DNA from: JAPKZH01 sp964537875
GTDB lineage: Bacteria; Acidobacteriota; Aminicenantia; Aminicenantales; UBA4085
Direction: 5' to 3'
Assembly (NCBI GenBank): GCA_964537875.1
Contig: CAZIDN010000021.1
Location: 1 to 55,559, forward strand
Length of the DNA: 55,559 nucleotides
Every line of letters begins with the position of its first letter. Positions within the stretch are counted from its first letter, which is position 1. This document shows, one piece after another, positions 43,919-52,742 of this stretch. The notes under the pieces were generated by a model, which was given only the letters and a program-made list of their open reading frames with translations, was not told the DNA's origin and did not search any database. The position numbers and the translations under genes are program-made.

Positions 43919-44395
43919 CTAATAAGCAATTCTGATCCGCCGCGTCCACCCCTCGCCGACCTCGATATTGATCCGAATCGCCGACAAAGGAAAGGTGATT
44001 TTTTCGGCCCATTCGATCAAAACCACGCCTTCTCCGATGTAATCCTCGAATCCCAAGTCCCGGATCTCCGCCTCCCCGCCGAGCCGGTAGAGGTCGAGGT
44101 GATAGATAGGGACTTTGGCCAAATAGATGTTCAGCAACGTGAAACTTGGGCTGCAGACCTGATGGATGTCCTTCAAGCCAAGGCCCGCCGCGATCCCCTT
44201 GGCAAATACGGTCTTGCCGGCGCCGAGCTCCCCGATCAGAAATACGACCTCGTCGCCTTTGAAATTTTTGGCCAGCTTTCGAGCCAGGGCGAAAGTCTCC
44301 TGTTCGGAATATGTTGTATATATCTTATCCTGTTGTTTCAAGCTATTCACGATTGGACAAAATGGTTTCTTCCATTTCCTGATGGGCAAAATCAT
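43919..44395 (-). CDS. tsaE: tRNA threonylcarbamoyladenosine biosynthesis ATPase TsaE
   Basis: Up to 158 residues. The P-loop GELGAGKT (residues 55-62), the switch segment SPSFTLLNIY and the Walker B-like HLDLYRL are diagnostic. LIEWAEK near the C-terminus is also typical. TsaE cycles the TsaB-TsaD complex in t6A synthesis. The start is uncertain because no clear ribosome-binding site precedes the ATG at 44395. A GTG at 44350 would give a protein nearer the usual length. The gene follows nnr in the same direction, a common pairing, but a palindromic element of about 230 bp lies between them. Confidence 0.88.
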   Translation of the reverse strand: MILPIRKWKKPFCPIVNSLKQQDKIYTTYSEQETFALARKLAKNFKGDEVVFLIGELGAGKTVFAKGIAAGLGLKDIHQVCSPSFTLLNIYLAKVPIYHLDLYRLGGEAEIRDLGFEDYIGEGVVLIEWAEKITFPLSAIRINIEVGEGWTRRIRIAY

Positions 44396-44396
44396 C

Positions 44397-44630
44397 TGGG
44401 AGACGATTCGGAGACGGCCGAAGCGACCATGGAGGGTTTAGCCTTCCCGAGCCCTCCTTCGAGGGTAGCCGGCTCGGAAGAAGCCGGCCGGCGAAGTTGT
44501 CTGAGCTTCCCGGCGAACGTCCGTAAAATCGAGGCCGGGAAGCGAGTTCTGAGCCGCCGAGAAGGAGGGCTCGGGAACGGCGTGAAAAACCCGGATGGGG
44601 AGCAAGGCCGTTTCCGGATCGTCTCCCTTT
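44397..44630. repeat. Large imperfect palindrome between nnr and tsaE
   Basis: GGGAGACGATTCGGAGACGG near 44399 matches the reverse complement of CCGTTTCCGGATCGTCTCCC near 44609-44628 at 18 of 20 positions. Further in, CCTTCCCGAGCCCTCCTTCG (about 44444-44463) pairs with GAAGGAGGGCTCGGGAACGG (about 44561-44580). The arms enclose GC-rich DNA without a gene. Together they could fold the whole 230-bp interval into one long hairpin. It differs in sequence from R1, R2 and R3. Confidence 0.65.
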
Positions 44631-44656
44631 CCTGCCCACACGATGACGAAATCGAA

Positions 44657-46213
44657 TCATCCTTTTTCTTCCATCATTTTCAGCGCCTGAGGCAGGTAGC
44701 GGATCAGGTCGCCGGCGACCAAGGACCGCTCGCCTAATCGATCGGCGCCGATGTCGCCGCTCAGCCCGTGGAGAAAGACCGCCGCCAGCGTCGCTCCCAG
44801 GACGTCCTTTTCCTGCATGATGAGCGATGCGATCATCCCGCTCAGCACATCGCCGGAGCCGCCGCTGGCCATGCCCGGGTTGCCTGTCGGGTTAATATAG
44901 ACTTTTCCCTGCGGATTTGCGATCAATGTCCTGTATCCTTTAAGGACAAGATAGACCCGGTATTTTTCCGCGAATTGCGGGAGCAGTTCGAGCCGATTGT
45001 CTAAAACGTTTTTGACTGAGAGGCCAAGCAGCCGGGCGAATTCGCCGGGATGGGGGGTGAGGACCGCTCGACCCGCCAGGGATTTTAAGACATCAAGATG
45101 GCCGGCCAGAACATTTAAGGCATCTGCATCGATGACCACCGGGCACTTCACCTTCGGCAGGAGGCTGAGGACAAAATCGGCCGTCGAAGGGTGAGTGGAA
45201 ATTCCCGGTCCGATGAGCAGGGCGTCCTTCGCCGGCAGAAGCTTCACGGCTTTGGATACGGCTTCCTTGGCGATGGTTTTTTCCTTTGTCTCCGGCAAGG
45301 GCTCGGTCATCAATTCCATCATCGACCGGGCGATAATCGGCAGGCAGCTTTGGGCTGTCCCGATCGTGACCAGACCGGCTCCCGCCCTAAGAGCAGCCTT
45401 GCCGGCCATCACCGCCGCGCCCGTTTTTCCGAGCGAACCCGCGAGGATCAAAAGATGTCCGTATGTCCCCTTGTGGCTATCCCTCTGGCGCCTTTTGAAA
45501 TAAGGCATCAGCGCCTGTTTTTCGATGACCTCGAGCTTCAGGCCCTCATCCTCAAACAGGTGAGACGGGAGACTGATGTCGGCAATGATAAGCTCCCCGA
45601 CCAAGTCTTCGGCCGGCGGAAAAACATGGCTGATTTTTGGCGCGCCCAAAGTGACGGTCAAATCGGCTTTGACGGCAGGACCGATGATCTGGAATGTATC
45701 TGAAGATAACCCGGATGGGATGTCGATAGCAACCTTATAGGCCTTGGTTTTATTGATGTCTTCGATGGCCGTCGCATAGATGCCTCCGGCCGGATTCATC
45801 AAGCCCGTCCCGAAAATGGCATCCACGATCAGCGTCGCCGCCGACAGTTCTTTTTTATTCTTTTTCCAGTCTTCGGCCGTTAAAATCTCGACTATCTCGA
45901 CGCCGATTTTATCGGCGATCCCCAGGTTTAGAGCCGCATCGCCTTTGACATCCTGTTTGGCCGCCAGGAGAAAGACTTTCGGCCGCCCTCCCCGATTCCA
46001 CAGGTGCCGAGCGATAACGAGGCCGTCGCCGCCGTTGTTGCCCTTTCCGGCCACGATGACAACCTTCTCTGTTTGGATCTCAGGAAACCTGGCCCGGATA
46101 ACCCTGACAATCTGAAGCCCGGCATTTTCCATGAGCACGGGCCCGGGGAGGCCGATCTCTTCGATGGTTTTGCGGTCGATCTCTTTCATCTGTTGTGAAG
46201 TTAAGACTTTCAT
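44657..46213 (-). CDS. nnr: Bifunctional NAD(P)HX epimerase/dehydratase
   Basis: A 518-residue fusion that repairs hydrated NADH and NADPH. Residues 1 to about 215 are the NnrE epimerase (IVAGKGNNGGDGLVIARHL; DIPSGLSSD). The rest is the ADP-dependent NnrD dehydratase (LAGSLGKTGAAVMAGKAALR; VLTPHPGEFARLLG; NPGMASGGSGDVLSGM). The length is that of E. coli NnrED/YjeF. GAAGGAGTCGGC precedes the ATG. The gene is divergent from gap with 279 bp between start codons. Confidence 0.94.
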   Translation of the reverse strand: MKVLTSQQMKEIDRKTIEEIGLPGPVLMENAGLQIVRVIRARFPEIQTEKVVIVAGKGNNGGDGLVIARHLWNRGGRPKVFLLAAKQDVKGDAALNLGIADKIGVEIVEILTAEDWKKNKKELSAATLIVDAIFGTGLMNPAGGIYATAIEDINKTKAYKVAIDIPSGLSSDTFQIIGPAVKADLTVTLGAPKISHVFPPAEDLVGELIIADISLPSHLFEDEGLKLEVIEKQALMPYFKRRQRDSHKGTYGHLLILAGSLGKTGAAVMAGKAALRAGAGLVTIGTAQSCLPIIARSMMELMTEPLPETKEKTIAKEAVSKAVKLLPAKDALLIGPGISTHPSTADFVLSLLPKVKCPVVIDADALNVLAGHLDVLKSLAGRAVLTPHPGEFARLLGLSVKNVLDNRLELLPQFAEKYRVYLVLKGYRTLIANPQGKVYINPTGNPGMASGGSGDVLSGMIASLIMQEKDVLGATLAAVFLHGLSGDIGADRLGERSLVAGDLIRYLPQALKMMEEKG

Positions 46214-46413
46214 GCCGACTCCTTCGCCCTGAGGTTTCGGGCGTCGAGGTTGAACATTTTTCTTGTGATTTTAGCATAATTTTCGACGAAAACCACCCCC
46301 TGGATGATTCGGTGTGTATCACCTAATTTTTCCCGAATTTTTCTTTCGGGAGCAGGTTTCACTCGCCGGAAAATATTTGCCTCTTTCCGAGGGACTCACC
46401 CCGAAGACCGGCG

Positions 46414-46442
46414 TTGATTTTGTCCGCCATCTATGCTAATGT
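46414..46442 (+). promoter_or_regulatory. Putative promoter of the gap-pgk-tpiA-secG operon
   Basis: TTGATT at 46414-46419 and TAATGT at 46437-46442 are 17 bp apart, with a TGC extended -10 immediately before. The gap start codon is about 50 bp downstream. The divergent spacer also holds a CCCGAA/TTCGGG hairpin near 46332-46350. Confidence 0.35.
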
Positions 46443-46492
46443 TTATGCTACTTTTTACTACAGCGTATACGAAATCAGAGGAGGTTTTGACC

Positions 46493-47494
46493 ATGTCCAT
46501 CAAAGTCGGTATCAACGGGTTCGGCCGGATCGGCAGGAACCTGCTCAGGGCTTCGATCGGCAACCCGGAGATCGAATTTCTGGCCGTGAACGATATCACA
46601 GATGCCAAAACCCTGGCCCATCTCCTCAAGTATGATTCCTTGCTCGGCGGCTTCAAGGGAGACGTCACAGCCACGGACGACGCCATCATTGTCAATAATA
46701 AGAAGATCAAGGTCCTCGCAGAGAAAGAAGTCGGGAAACTCCCCTGGAAAGACCTCGGCGTCGACATCGTCGTGGAAGCCACGGGCAAATACACCAAGAG
46801 GCCTGATGTCATTAAACACATTGAGCAGGGCGGCGCGAAAAAAGTCATCGTTTCGGCCCCTGCCACGGATCCTGATATGACAATCGTCCTCGGCGTCAAT
46901 GAGGAGACCTACGACCCCGCCAAGCATCACGTCCTCTCCAATGCCTCCTGCACGACGAATTGTCTCGCTCCCGTGGTGAAAGTGCTCCACGAGCGCTTCG
47001 GAGTCGAAAAAGCCTTCATGACGACGATCCATGCCTACACGAACGACCAGAAAATCCTGGATGCTCCCCATAAAGATTTGCGGCGAGCCCGGGCGGCGGC
47101 GGTTTCGCAGATCCCCACGACAACCGGCGCGGCCAAGGCCGTCGGCCTGGTCATACCGGAGCTCAAGGGAAAAATCGACGGCATCGCCATCCGCGTTCCC
47201 ACTCCCAATGTCTCGGTTGTCGACCTTGTCGCGGTCATGAAGACAGAGGTCACTGAAAAAGACGTCAACGAAGCCTTTAAGAAAGCCGCCGAAGGCAAGC
47301 TGAAGGGCATTCTCCAGTATACGGAGGAACCGCTTGTTTCCGTCGATTTTTTGTCCAATCCCCACTCGGCGATCGTAGACGCCCTGTCCACCAAAGTGCT
47401 CGATAAGAATCTTCTCAAAGTGCTGGCCTGGTATGACAACGAGTGGGGCTATTCCTGCCGCCTCCGCGATCTCATCAAATACATCTCACGGTGA
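46493..47494 (+). CDS. gap: Glyceraldehyde-3-phosphate dehydrogenase, type I
   Basis: A 333-residue NAD-dependent enzyme of glycolysis. It has GFGRIGR at residues 9-15, a D34 adenosine-ribose contact in AVNDI (favouring NAD over NADP), the catalytic cysteine C153 in SNASCTTNC and H180 in TTIHAYTNDQ. The C-terminus is WYDNEWGYSCRLRDLI. The ATG at 46493 follows AGAGGAGG; an upstream in-frame ATG at 46433 lies in the promoter region and is not used. pgk starts 5 bp after the stop. Confidence 0.96.
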   Translation: MSIKVGINGFGRIGRNLLRASIGNPEIEFLAVNDITDAKTLAHLLKYDSLLGGFKGDVTATDDAIIVNNKKIKVLAEKEVGKLPWKDLGVDIVVEATGKYTKRPDVIKHIEQGGAKKVIVSAPATDPDMTIVLGVNEETYDPAKHHVLSNASCTTNCLAPVVKVLHERFGVEKAFMTTIHAYTNDQKILDAPHKDLRRARAAAVSQIPTTTGAAKAVGLVIPELKGKIDGIAIRVPTPNVSVVDLVAVMKTEVTEKDVNEAFKKAAEGKLKGILQYTEEPLVSVDFLSNPHSAIVDALSTKVLDKNLLKVLAWYDNEWGYSCRLRDLIKYISR

Positions 47495-47499
47495 ACCTT

Positions 47500-48681
47500 A
47501 TGCTCTTTGTTGAAGATCTCGACGTCAAGGGAAAGACCGTTTTTGTCCGCGTCGACTTCAATGTCCCGCTCACCGATAAGGGGGAAATCCGCAACGACAC
47601 GCGGATTCGGGCATCGCTTCCGACGATCAATTATTTGCTCGGAAAAAGCGCCAAACTGGTGCTCGCTTCCCACTTGGGGCGGCCCAAAGGAAAAATCGAC
47701 CCCAAGATGAGCTTGAAGCCCGTGGCCAAGAGGCTCGCGGAGTTGATCGGACGGGACGTCATCATGGCTCCCGATATCGTGGGCGAAGAGGTCAACAAGC
47801 TGAAATCCGGGCTCAAGAAGGGCGGTGTGCTCCTGCTTGAGAATGTCCGTTTCCATGCCGGGGAAACAACCAACGACCCTGAATTCTCCAAAAAGCTGGC
47901 CGAGGGGATCGATTATTTTGTCAACGACGCGTTTGGCTCGAGCCACAGGGCCCATGCCTCGGTCGTCGGCATCACGGACTATGTCAAAAAATCGGCCGCC
48001 GGCTATCTCATGAAAAAAGAGATCGAATATCTGCGAAAAGCGCTCTTCTCCCCTGCCAAGCCCTATGTCGCCATCCTGGGCGGGGCCAAAGTCGAAGACA
48101 AGATTCCGGTCATCGAAAACTTGCTGAATAAAGCAGACACGATCCTCATCGGCGGAGCCATGGCCTACACCTTCTTCAAGGCCCAGGGCTTCGGTACCGG
48201 CAAATCGCTTGTCGAGCCGGATAAAATCGAGATCGCTCAAAAGATCCTCGCTCTAGCCAAGGAAAAAAAGGTTCGTTTTATCCTTCCGCTTGACAATGTT
48301 CTGACGGCTTCCATCGAATCGGGCCAAGTCGCCCAAATCGTCGACAGCTTCCCCTTTCCGCAGGATTTAATGGGAGTGGATATCGGCCCGAAGACAGTCG
48401 CCCGATACGCCGAGATCATTGCCAAGGCCAAAACGATCGTCTGGAACGGCCCGCTGGGGGTGTTTGAAACGCCTGCTTTCGCCCAAGGCACGCTCGAAAT
48501 CGCTCAGGCCGTGGCCGCCTCGGGCGCCATTTCTATCGTCGGCGGCGGCGACTCGATCGCGGCCGTCGAAAAAGCCGGGGTAAGCCGGAAAATCACCCAT
48601 ATTTCCACGGGAGGCGGGGCCAGCTTGGAATTCCTGGCCAACGAAACGTTGCCGGGGATCGAGGCGCTCGAGAAAAAATAA
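47500..48681 (+). CDS. pgk: Phosphoglycerate kinase
   Basis: A 393-residue monomeric kinase. The N-terminal domain shows GKTVFVRVDFNVPL, LASHLGRPKG and LENVRFHAGE. FVNDAFGSSHRAHAS and GGAKVEDKIPVIENL follow. The nucleotide-binding C-terminal domain has IVWNGPLGVFE and SIVGGGDSIAAV. The ATG at 47500 is chosen. A GTG at 47491 that overlaps the gap stop (GTGA) is in frame and would add three residues. It is the second gene of the operon, one base before tpiA. Confidence 0.96.
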   Translation: MLFVEDLDVKGKTVFVRVDFNVPLTDKGEIRNDTRIRASLPTINYLLGKSAKLVLASHLGRPKGKIDPKMSLKPVAKRLAELIGRDVIMAPDIVGEEVNKLKSGLKKGGVLLLENVRFHAGETTNDPEFSKKLAEGIDYFVNDAFGSSHRAHASVVGITDYVKKSAAGYLMKKEIEYLRKALFSPAKPYVAILGGAKVEDKIPVIENLLNKADTILIGGAMAYTFFKAQGFGTGKSLVEPDKIEIAQKILALAKEKKVRFILPLDNVLTASIESGQVAQIVDSFPFPQDLMGVDIGPKTVARYAEIIAKAKTIVWNGPLGVFETPAFAQGTLEIAQAVAASGAISIVGGGDSIAAVEKAGVSRKITHISTGGGASLEFLANETLPGIEALEKK

Positions 48682-48682
48682 G

Positions 48683-49468
48683 ATGCATCACAAAAAGCCC
48701 CCTTTTGTCGCCGGCAACTGGAAGATGCACATGACCATCCAAGAGGCCAAGCTCCTAGCGTCAGCCATCATCAAGGCCAGCCTAGAGCTTTTAGAGGCGG
48801 AAATCGTCCTCGTCCCGCCCTTTACGGCGCTGAGGTCGGTCAAGAAGTTGGCCGGTGAAAGCCCCGTCCAACTCGGCGCCCAGAACCTTTTCTGGGAAGA
48901 GAAAGGCGCTTATACCGGAGAGATCTCGGCGCCGATGCTCAAGAATGTCGGCTGCCGGTACGTCGTCATCGGCCACTCTGAGCGTCGCCAGTATTTCGGG
49001 GAAACGGATGCGACCGTCAATAAAAAAATCGCCGGCGCTCTCAATGCCAAGCTGAATCCGATTGTTTGCATTGGAGAAACGCTGGAAGAGCGGGAAGCCG
49101 GAAAGACGATCCCACGGGTCGAGTCCCAGATCCAAGCAGGACTTGCCGGCCTGATCCCAGAGCAGTTCCGCGAGATCATCATCGCCTACGAGCCGATTTG
49201 GGCCATCGGGACCGGAAAAACAGCCACCCCCGGCCAGGCCGAGGAAGTCCAGGCTTTCATCAGAGAAAAGCTGGCAGAAATCTATGGAAAAGAGGCCGCC
49301 GTTTGTGCTATAATTATCTATGGCGGCTCGGTGAAGCCTGCCAATTCTTATTCCCTGTTCAGGGAAAAGAATATCGACGGGTTTCTCGTCGGAGGAGCTT
49401 CGCTCGAAGCGGATTCCTTCATTCAGATTACGAAAGAAGCGATTCGAGCTTATAAGGAAGAAAAGTGA
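48683..49468 (+). CDS. tpiA: Triosephosphate isomerase
   Basis: A 261-residue TIM-barrel enzyme. The catalytic residues are visible as K14 in AGNWKM, H98 in IGHSERR and E170 in AYEPIWAIGTG. The phosphate-binding YGGSVKPAN and LVGGASL loops are intact. The stop TGA overlaps the GTG start of secG, so the two are coupled. Confidence 0.96.
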   Translation: MHHKKPPFVAGNWKMHMTIQEAKLLASAIIKASLELLEAEIVLVPPFTALRSVKKLAGESPVQLGAQNLFWEEKGAYTGEISAPMLKNVGCRYVVIGHSERRQYFGETDATVNKKIAGALNAKLNPIVCIGETLEEREAGKTIPRVESQIQAGLAGLIPEQFREIIIAYEPIWAIGTGKTATPGQAEEVQAFIREKLAEIYGKEAAVCAIIIYGGSVKPANSYSLFREKNIDGFLVGGASLEADSFIQITKEAIRAYKEEK

Positions 49469-49899
49469 GCGCGATCATCACAATCATTCATGTGGTCATT
49501 TGCCTGGTCCTGACCATTGCCGTTCTATTGCAGTCCGGAAAAGCGGCCGACCTGGCCGGCGCATTTGGAGGGGTGGGAAGCCAAACGGCCTTCGGTCCGC
49601 GCGGCACGGCGACCATCTTGTCAAAAGTGACGACCATCGGTGCCGTCCTGTTCATGATAACATCGATGGCGCTGTGGGTCCTTTCCGGCCGCGGAGTCAG
49701 GTCGGCGGTCAGCGGAGAAAAAGCCGTTCCCGTCAAGACTGAGAACGTTCCGGGCGCCAAGAAAGAACAGACGCCGCCGGCCGGCCAGCCCACGCAAACG
49801 GCGACGGCAGCGGCAGAAAAGGATAAGAAGCAGCCGGAAGCCAAGCCGCCCGACGCAGCTCAGCAAAAGACTTCGGGTCCAGAGACTAAGAAGAAATAA
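49465..49899 (+). CDS. secG: Protein translocase subunit SecG
   Basis: A 144-residue small SecYEG subunit. Two membrane helices (IHVVICLVLTIAVLLQSGK and VTTIGAVLFMITSMALWVLS) flank the conserved cytoplasmic loop GGVGSQTAFGPRG. The C-terminal 65 residues are a Pro/Ala/Lys/Gln-rich low-complexity tail, longer than in E. coli (110 residues in all). The start is GTG at 49465, overlapping the tpiA stop. tRNA-Leu(GAG) begins 24 bp after the stop, and in E. coli secG is likewise followed by a tRNA-Leu(GAG) gene (leuU). Confidence 0.93.
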   Translation: MSAIITIIHVVICLVLTIAVLLQSGKAADLAGAFGGVGSQTAFGPRGTATILSKVTTIGAVLFMITSMALWVLSGRGVRSAVSGEKAVPVKTENVPGAKKEQTPPAGQPTQTATAAAEKDKKQPEAKPPDAAQQKTSGPETKKK

Positions 49900-49923
49900 A
49901 TAGATCCTCCCAAGCCATTCGAT

Positions 49924-50011
49924 GCCGAAGTGGTGGAATTGGCAGACACACTAGCTTGAGGGGCTAGCGAGCACTTACCCGCTCGTAGGGGTTCGAGTCC
50001 CCTCTTCGGCA
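49924..50011 (+). tRNA. tRNA-Leu(GAG)
   Basis: GCCGAAG pairs with CTTCGGC, followed by discriminator A. The anticodon loop CTTGAGGGG gives anticodon GAG. A long variable arm and the T-loop GGTTCGAGTCC are present. No CCA is encoded (the next bases are TTCC), unlike the two serine tRNAs in this window. It is probably cotranscribed with secG. Confidence 0.95.
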
Positions 50012-50049
50012 TTCCCTGTTATCTTCGAGCAATCGAGACATGATGACAT

Positions 50050-50097
50050 GCCCGATGAGAATCTTTCCTGAATTGCAAGCGATTCTCGTCGTCGGGC
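50050..50097. terminator. Hairpin between tRNA-Leu and the DUF5009 gene
   Basis: GCCCGATGAGAATC (50050-50063) pairs with GATTCTCGTCGTCGGGC (50081-50097) with a small bulge. It lies between convergent transcripts and could stop both. There is no strong T-run. Confidence 0.4.
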
Positions 50098-50107
50098 CAA
50101 TCCTCTT

Positions 50108-51220
50108 TCAAATCCTGATGAAGATCTTCTTTTTATAAAGCCAGTAGCACATCGACCATAAAAGCCCCCAGACGGCCAGGCTGATGATGGTCTTTGTGCC
50201 CAACTCGCCCGTCCAGCCGAAAAATCCCATGAAAAAAGGCTTGGCGAGCCTGCTCAGCCATCCGGAACCGCCCGACTCGGTGAACAGGTAGATAAACAGG
50301 GAATTCATGCCGACGATGGCGAAAAACTTTGACCATTTCCGAACTTTCATGACGTCGATCAGCCAATAGGAAAAGCAGAGGGCCAGCAAGCACCAGCCTC
50401 CGCTGACAATGACAAACGAGCTGGTGCAGATGCGCTTGATGATCGGCGTCACGGGATTGAGAGCATAGCCGGCGATGACTCCGAGAAGGCCGGCGACGGC
50501 TAATATTCCTATCTTTCGGCCTGGAGAACGCTTGCTCATCAGAAGCTGTCCCGCCAGCACTCCCCACATGGTATGGGCTGTGGTCGGCACCGCGTTGAAA
50601 GCAACCCAATGCCCCTGGGAAAGCTTGCCCATGAGCAGCATATCGACATAGGAACCGAAGTTGTGGTCCGCGACAAAAGGCTGGTTATAGCCAGGTACAG
50701 CGAATAAACGATAGGCCAATTCCGTGATGATCAAGAGGGCCAACGTGACCGTGATCTGAGATGCGGTCGACCGCCGCATCATCAGAAAGGCGACCAGAAA
50801 AGTGAAGGAGAGCTGGGCGAGCACATTCCATAATTCAAAGGTAAGCTTGCCCGGTCCGATACAATAAAGCGCCCAGCCGAAGAGGAGGAGAAGGAAGGAG
50901 CGCTGAAGAGCGTGGCCAAACGTCTTCGACCAACTGTCTCCGCGCGCCCATCGCTTGCCGAAGGAGAAAGGCATGGCCACCCCGACGATGAACATGAAAA
51001 ACGGCTGGATCAAGTCCCAAAAACGCAGTCCATTCCAAGGGTGATGATCCAACTGCAGGCCGATGGCGTTGATGAGCGTGCCTTTCCATGCCGGGTCAAC
51101 CAGCAGGCTATAGAGATGTGTGGCTTCGCCGATCAGTAAAAACATGGTCAAGCCGCGGAAAAAATCGAGCGATAGCAGCCGGCCTTCTTGAGTTAACTCG
51201 TAATCGGCGGGTTTGGTCAT
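50108..51220 (-). CDS. DUF5009/HGSNAT-like membrane acyltransferase
   Basis: A 370-residue polytopic protein. The N-terminus RLLSLDFFRGLTMFLLIGE matches the SLDxxRG motif of the YeiB/DUF5009/heparan-alpha-glucosaminide N-acetyltransferase family. HHPWNGLRFWDLIQPFFMFIVGVAMPFSF is equally typical, with the histidine pair that in HGSNAT-like proteins is linked to acetyl transfer. It may acetylate a sugar amine across the membrane, by analogy only. The ATG at 51220 has AGGAGG; an upstream in-frame ATG at 51241 does not. It is last in the direction of the sugar-enzyme cluster. Confidence 0.8.
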   Translation of the reverse strand: MTKPADYELTQEGRLLSLDFFRGLTMFLLIGEATHLYSLLVDPAWKGTLINAIGLQLDHHPWNGLRFWDLIQPFFMFIVGVAMPFSFGKRWARGDSWSKTFGHALQRSFLLLLFGWALYCIGPGKLTFELWNVLAQLSFTFLVAFLMMRRSTASQITVTLALLIITELAYRLFAVPGYNQPFVADHNFGSYVDMLLMGKLSQGHWVAFNAVPTTAHTMWGVLAGQLLMSKRSPGRKIGILAVAGLLGVIAGYALNPVTPIIKRICTSSFVIVSGGWCLLALCFSYWLIDVMKVRKWSKFFAIVGMNSLFIYLFTESGGSGWLSRLAKPFFMGFFGWTGELGTKTIISLAVWGLLWSMCYWLYKKKIFIRI

Positions 51221-51286
51221 CGGACAGCCCTCCTTTTTCATGACGTTTGCGCTTCAGGTCCTTCGGGGCGCCGGGGAGTAGAAACC

Positions 51287-51790
51287 CTAGAAATAGCGGA
51301 CAAAGCTGGACAACGCTTTTCGCTTTTTGGGCTTCAGCTCGTCAGCAGGATAGCCAAGCGGCGTAAAGGCGACCGGCTCTTCGTCCTTGGACAATCTGAG
51401 GACCTCTCTCGCAGCCGAGGGATTGAAGGCGGCCACCCAGCATGTCCCCAACCCCTGGTCCGCCGCGGCAAGGATCAGGTGATCCATGGCGATTGTCGTG
51501 TCGACGTCCGCGTAATTTTTTCCATCCATCCGCGTCCAGGCCTCCGGTATCACGGCACAGGCACAGATGACAAGAGGGGCTTTGCAAAACCATTCCCGGC
51601 TATAAATCCTCTTGAGCTCCGATTCCCGGCCTTGGGTATGAATGACGAAGAAGCGGAAGGGCTGCTTATTGGCCGCCGTGGGGGCCAGGTTGGCCGCCTC
51701 GAGAACCTTCTGGAGCTTTTCCTTTTCCACGGGTTTTGACTGGTAAGCCCGGACGCTGTACCTTTTGTTGATGAGTTCAAAGAATTCCAT
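51287..51790 (-). CDS. Nitroreductase family FMN protein
   Basis: A 167-residue short nitroreductase-fold protein. RYSVRAYQSKPVEKEKLQ is the FMN phosphate-binding N-terminus. APTAANKQPFRFFVI, ADQGLGTCWVAAFNP and PVAFTPLGYPADELKPKKRK match the usual motifs. Members reduce nitro groups, quinones or flavins with NAD(P)H. The physiological substrate is unknown. AAAGGAGATCCC precedes the ATG. Confidence 0.88.
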   Translation of the reverse strand: MEFFELINKRYSVRAYQSKPVEKEKLQKVLEAANLAPTAANKQPFRFFVIHTQGRESELKRIYSREWFCKAPLVICACAVIPEAWTRMDGKNYADVDTTIAMDHLILAAADQGLGTCWVAAFNPSAAREVLRLSKDEEPVAFTPLGYPADELKPKKRKALSSFVRYF

Positions 51791-51842
51791 GGGATCTCCT
51801 TTCGATAGAGAAAATGGCGAACGGAACGGACGCTTTCATTCT

Positions 51843-52706
51843 TTACCGGGTCGGGAAAATCGTCCTTAGATAATCCAGGTCATAGCGAATACTCTTTTCG
51901 ACGCCGAGCGGCAGCTGGCTTCCTTCCAAAACGAACCAGCTGTGATAACCGATATCTTCCATGGCTGTTCGGACGGCTTTAAAATCCATGGTACCCTTCC
52001 CGTAAAGGTCTTTGTAATCCTTGGCGTGGAACTGGCAGATTCGGGCGCCGAGGAGACGGATCTCCTTGAGAATATCGTAGCCTGCCTCCTGGGAATTGCC
52101 GACATCGTAATACACCTGGACGGCCGGGGAACCGATGGCGTTTATGATTTTCAGGTGGTCTTCCGCGCTGAGCCAGGATTCAAGCGCCAGGATCACCCCG
52201 GCTTTTTCCGCTTTCGGCGCAACCCGTTTGAGCCGGTCGATGACCGCCTCTGTTCCTTTGGGATCATTCCTCAAGTCGCCTTTGCCGAAAAATGGAACGA
52301 GCACGATCCTAATGTTCATGGCTCGGCAGATATCGATGCTCTGTTCGATCCATTTTTCCGCGCGCGGATCGCTTTTATAGGGGATATTATTTAGATCTCC
52401 GATAGCAAAAGAAGCGATTCCGATGCCGTACTTTTCGGCCGCCTCGAGGTAGGATTTTTGGAGCGACGCCTGAGCCAGCTCAAGCCCGTCATTCTTGACC
52501 ACAAGGCTTACTTGAACACCCTCGAGCCCCAGCTTCGAAGCCAGTCCAAGCGCGGCGGGATCTCCCGTCTTTCCGATCGTCCAGTCGCAAACACCGAATC
52601 TCACGCTGGGTTTTTGCCCAACGTTTTGAGCCGCGCCCCCATTCCAAAGACAGACCGTTGCCGTCGAAATCATCAGAAACGATATTTCTCGTAAAACCTC
52701 TTTCAT
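51843..52706 (-). CDS. Exported sugar phosphate isomerase/epimerase-like TIM-barrel protein
   Basis: A 287-residue AP-endonuclease-2/xylose-isomerase-like barrel. The N-terminus is a signal-like stretch (EISFLMISTATVCLWNGGAA), unusual for a cytosolic epimerase fold. Metal-site sequences are visible: ALESWLSAEDHLK (Glu), YYDVGNSQ (Asp), ICQFHAKDYKD (His/Asp) and WFVLEGSQ (Glu). Relatives act on keto-sugars or inosose. Its placement after a Tat-signal Gfo/Idh/MocA gene suggests an exported sugar-modifying pathway. GGAGGAAACA precedes the ATG. Confidence 0.82.
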   Translation of the reverse strand: MKEVLREISFLMISTATVCLWNGGAAQNVGQKPSVRFGVCDWTIGKTGDPAALGLASKLGLEGVQVSLVVKNDGLELAQASLQKSYLEAAEKYGIGIASFAIGDLNNIPYKSDPRAEKWIEQSIDICRAMNIRIVLVPFFGKGDLRNDPKGTEAVIDRLKRVAPKAEKAGVILALESWLSAEDHLKIINAIGSPAVQVYYDVGNSQEAGYDILKEIRLLGARICQFHAKDYKDLYGKGTMDFKAVRTAMEDIGYHSWFVLEGSQLPLGVEKSIRYDLDYLRTIFPTR

Positions 52707-52742
52707 TGTTTCCTCCAGTTTTTTCCTTCCTATCGCCCAGCC

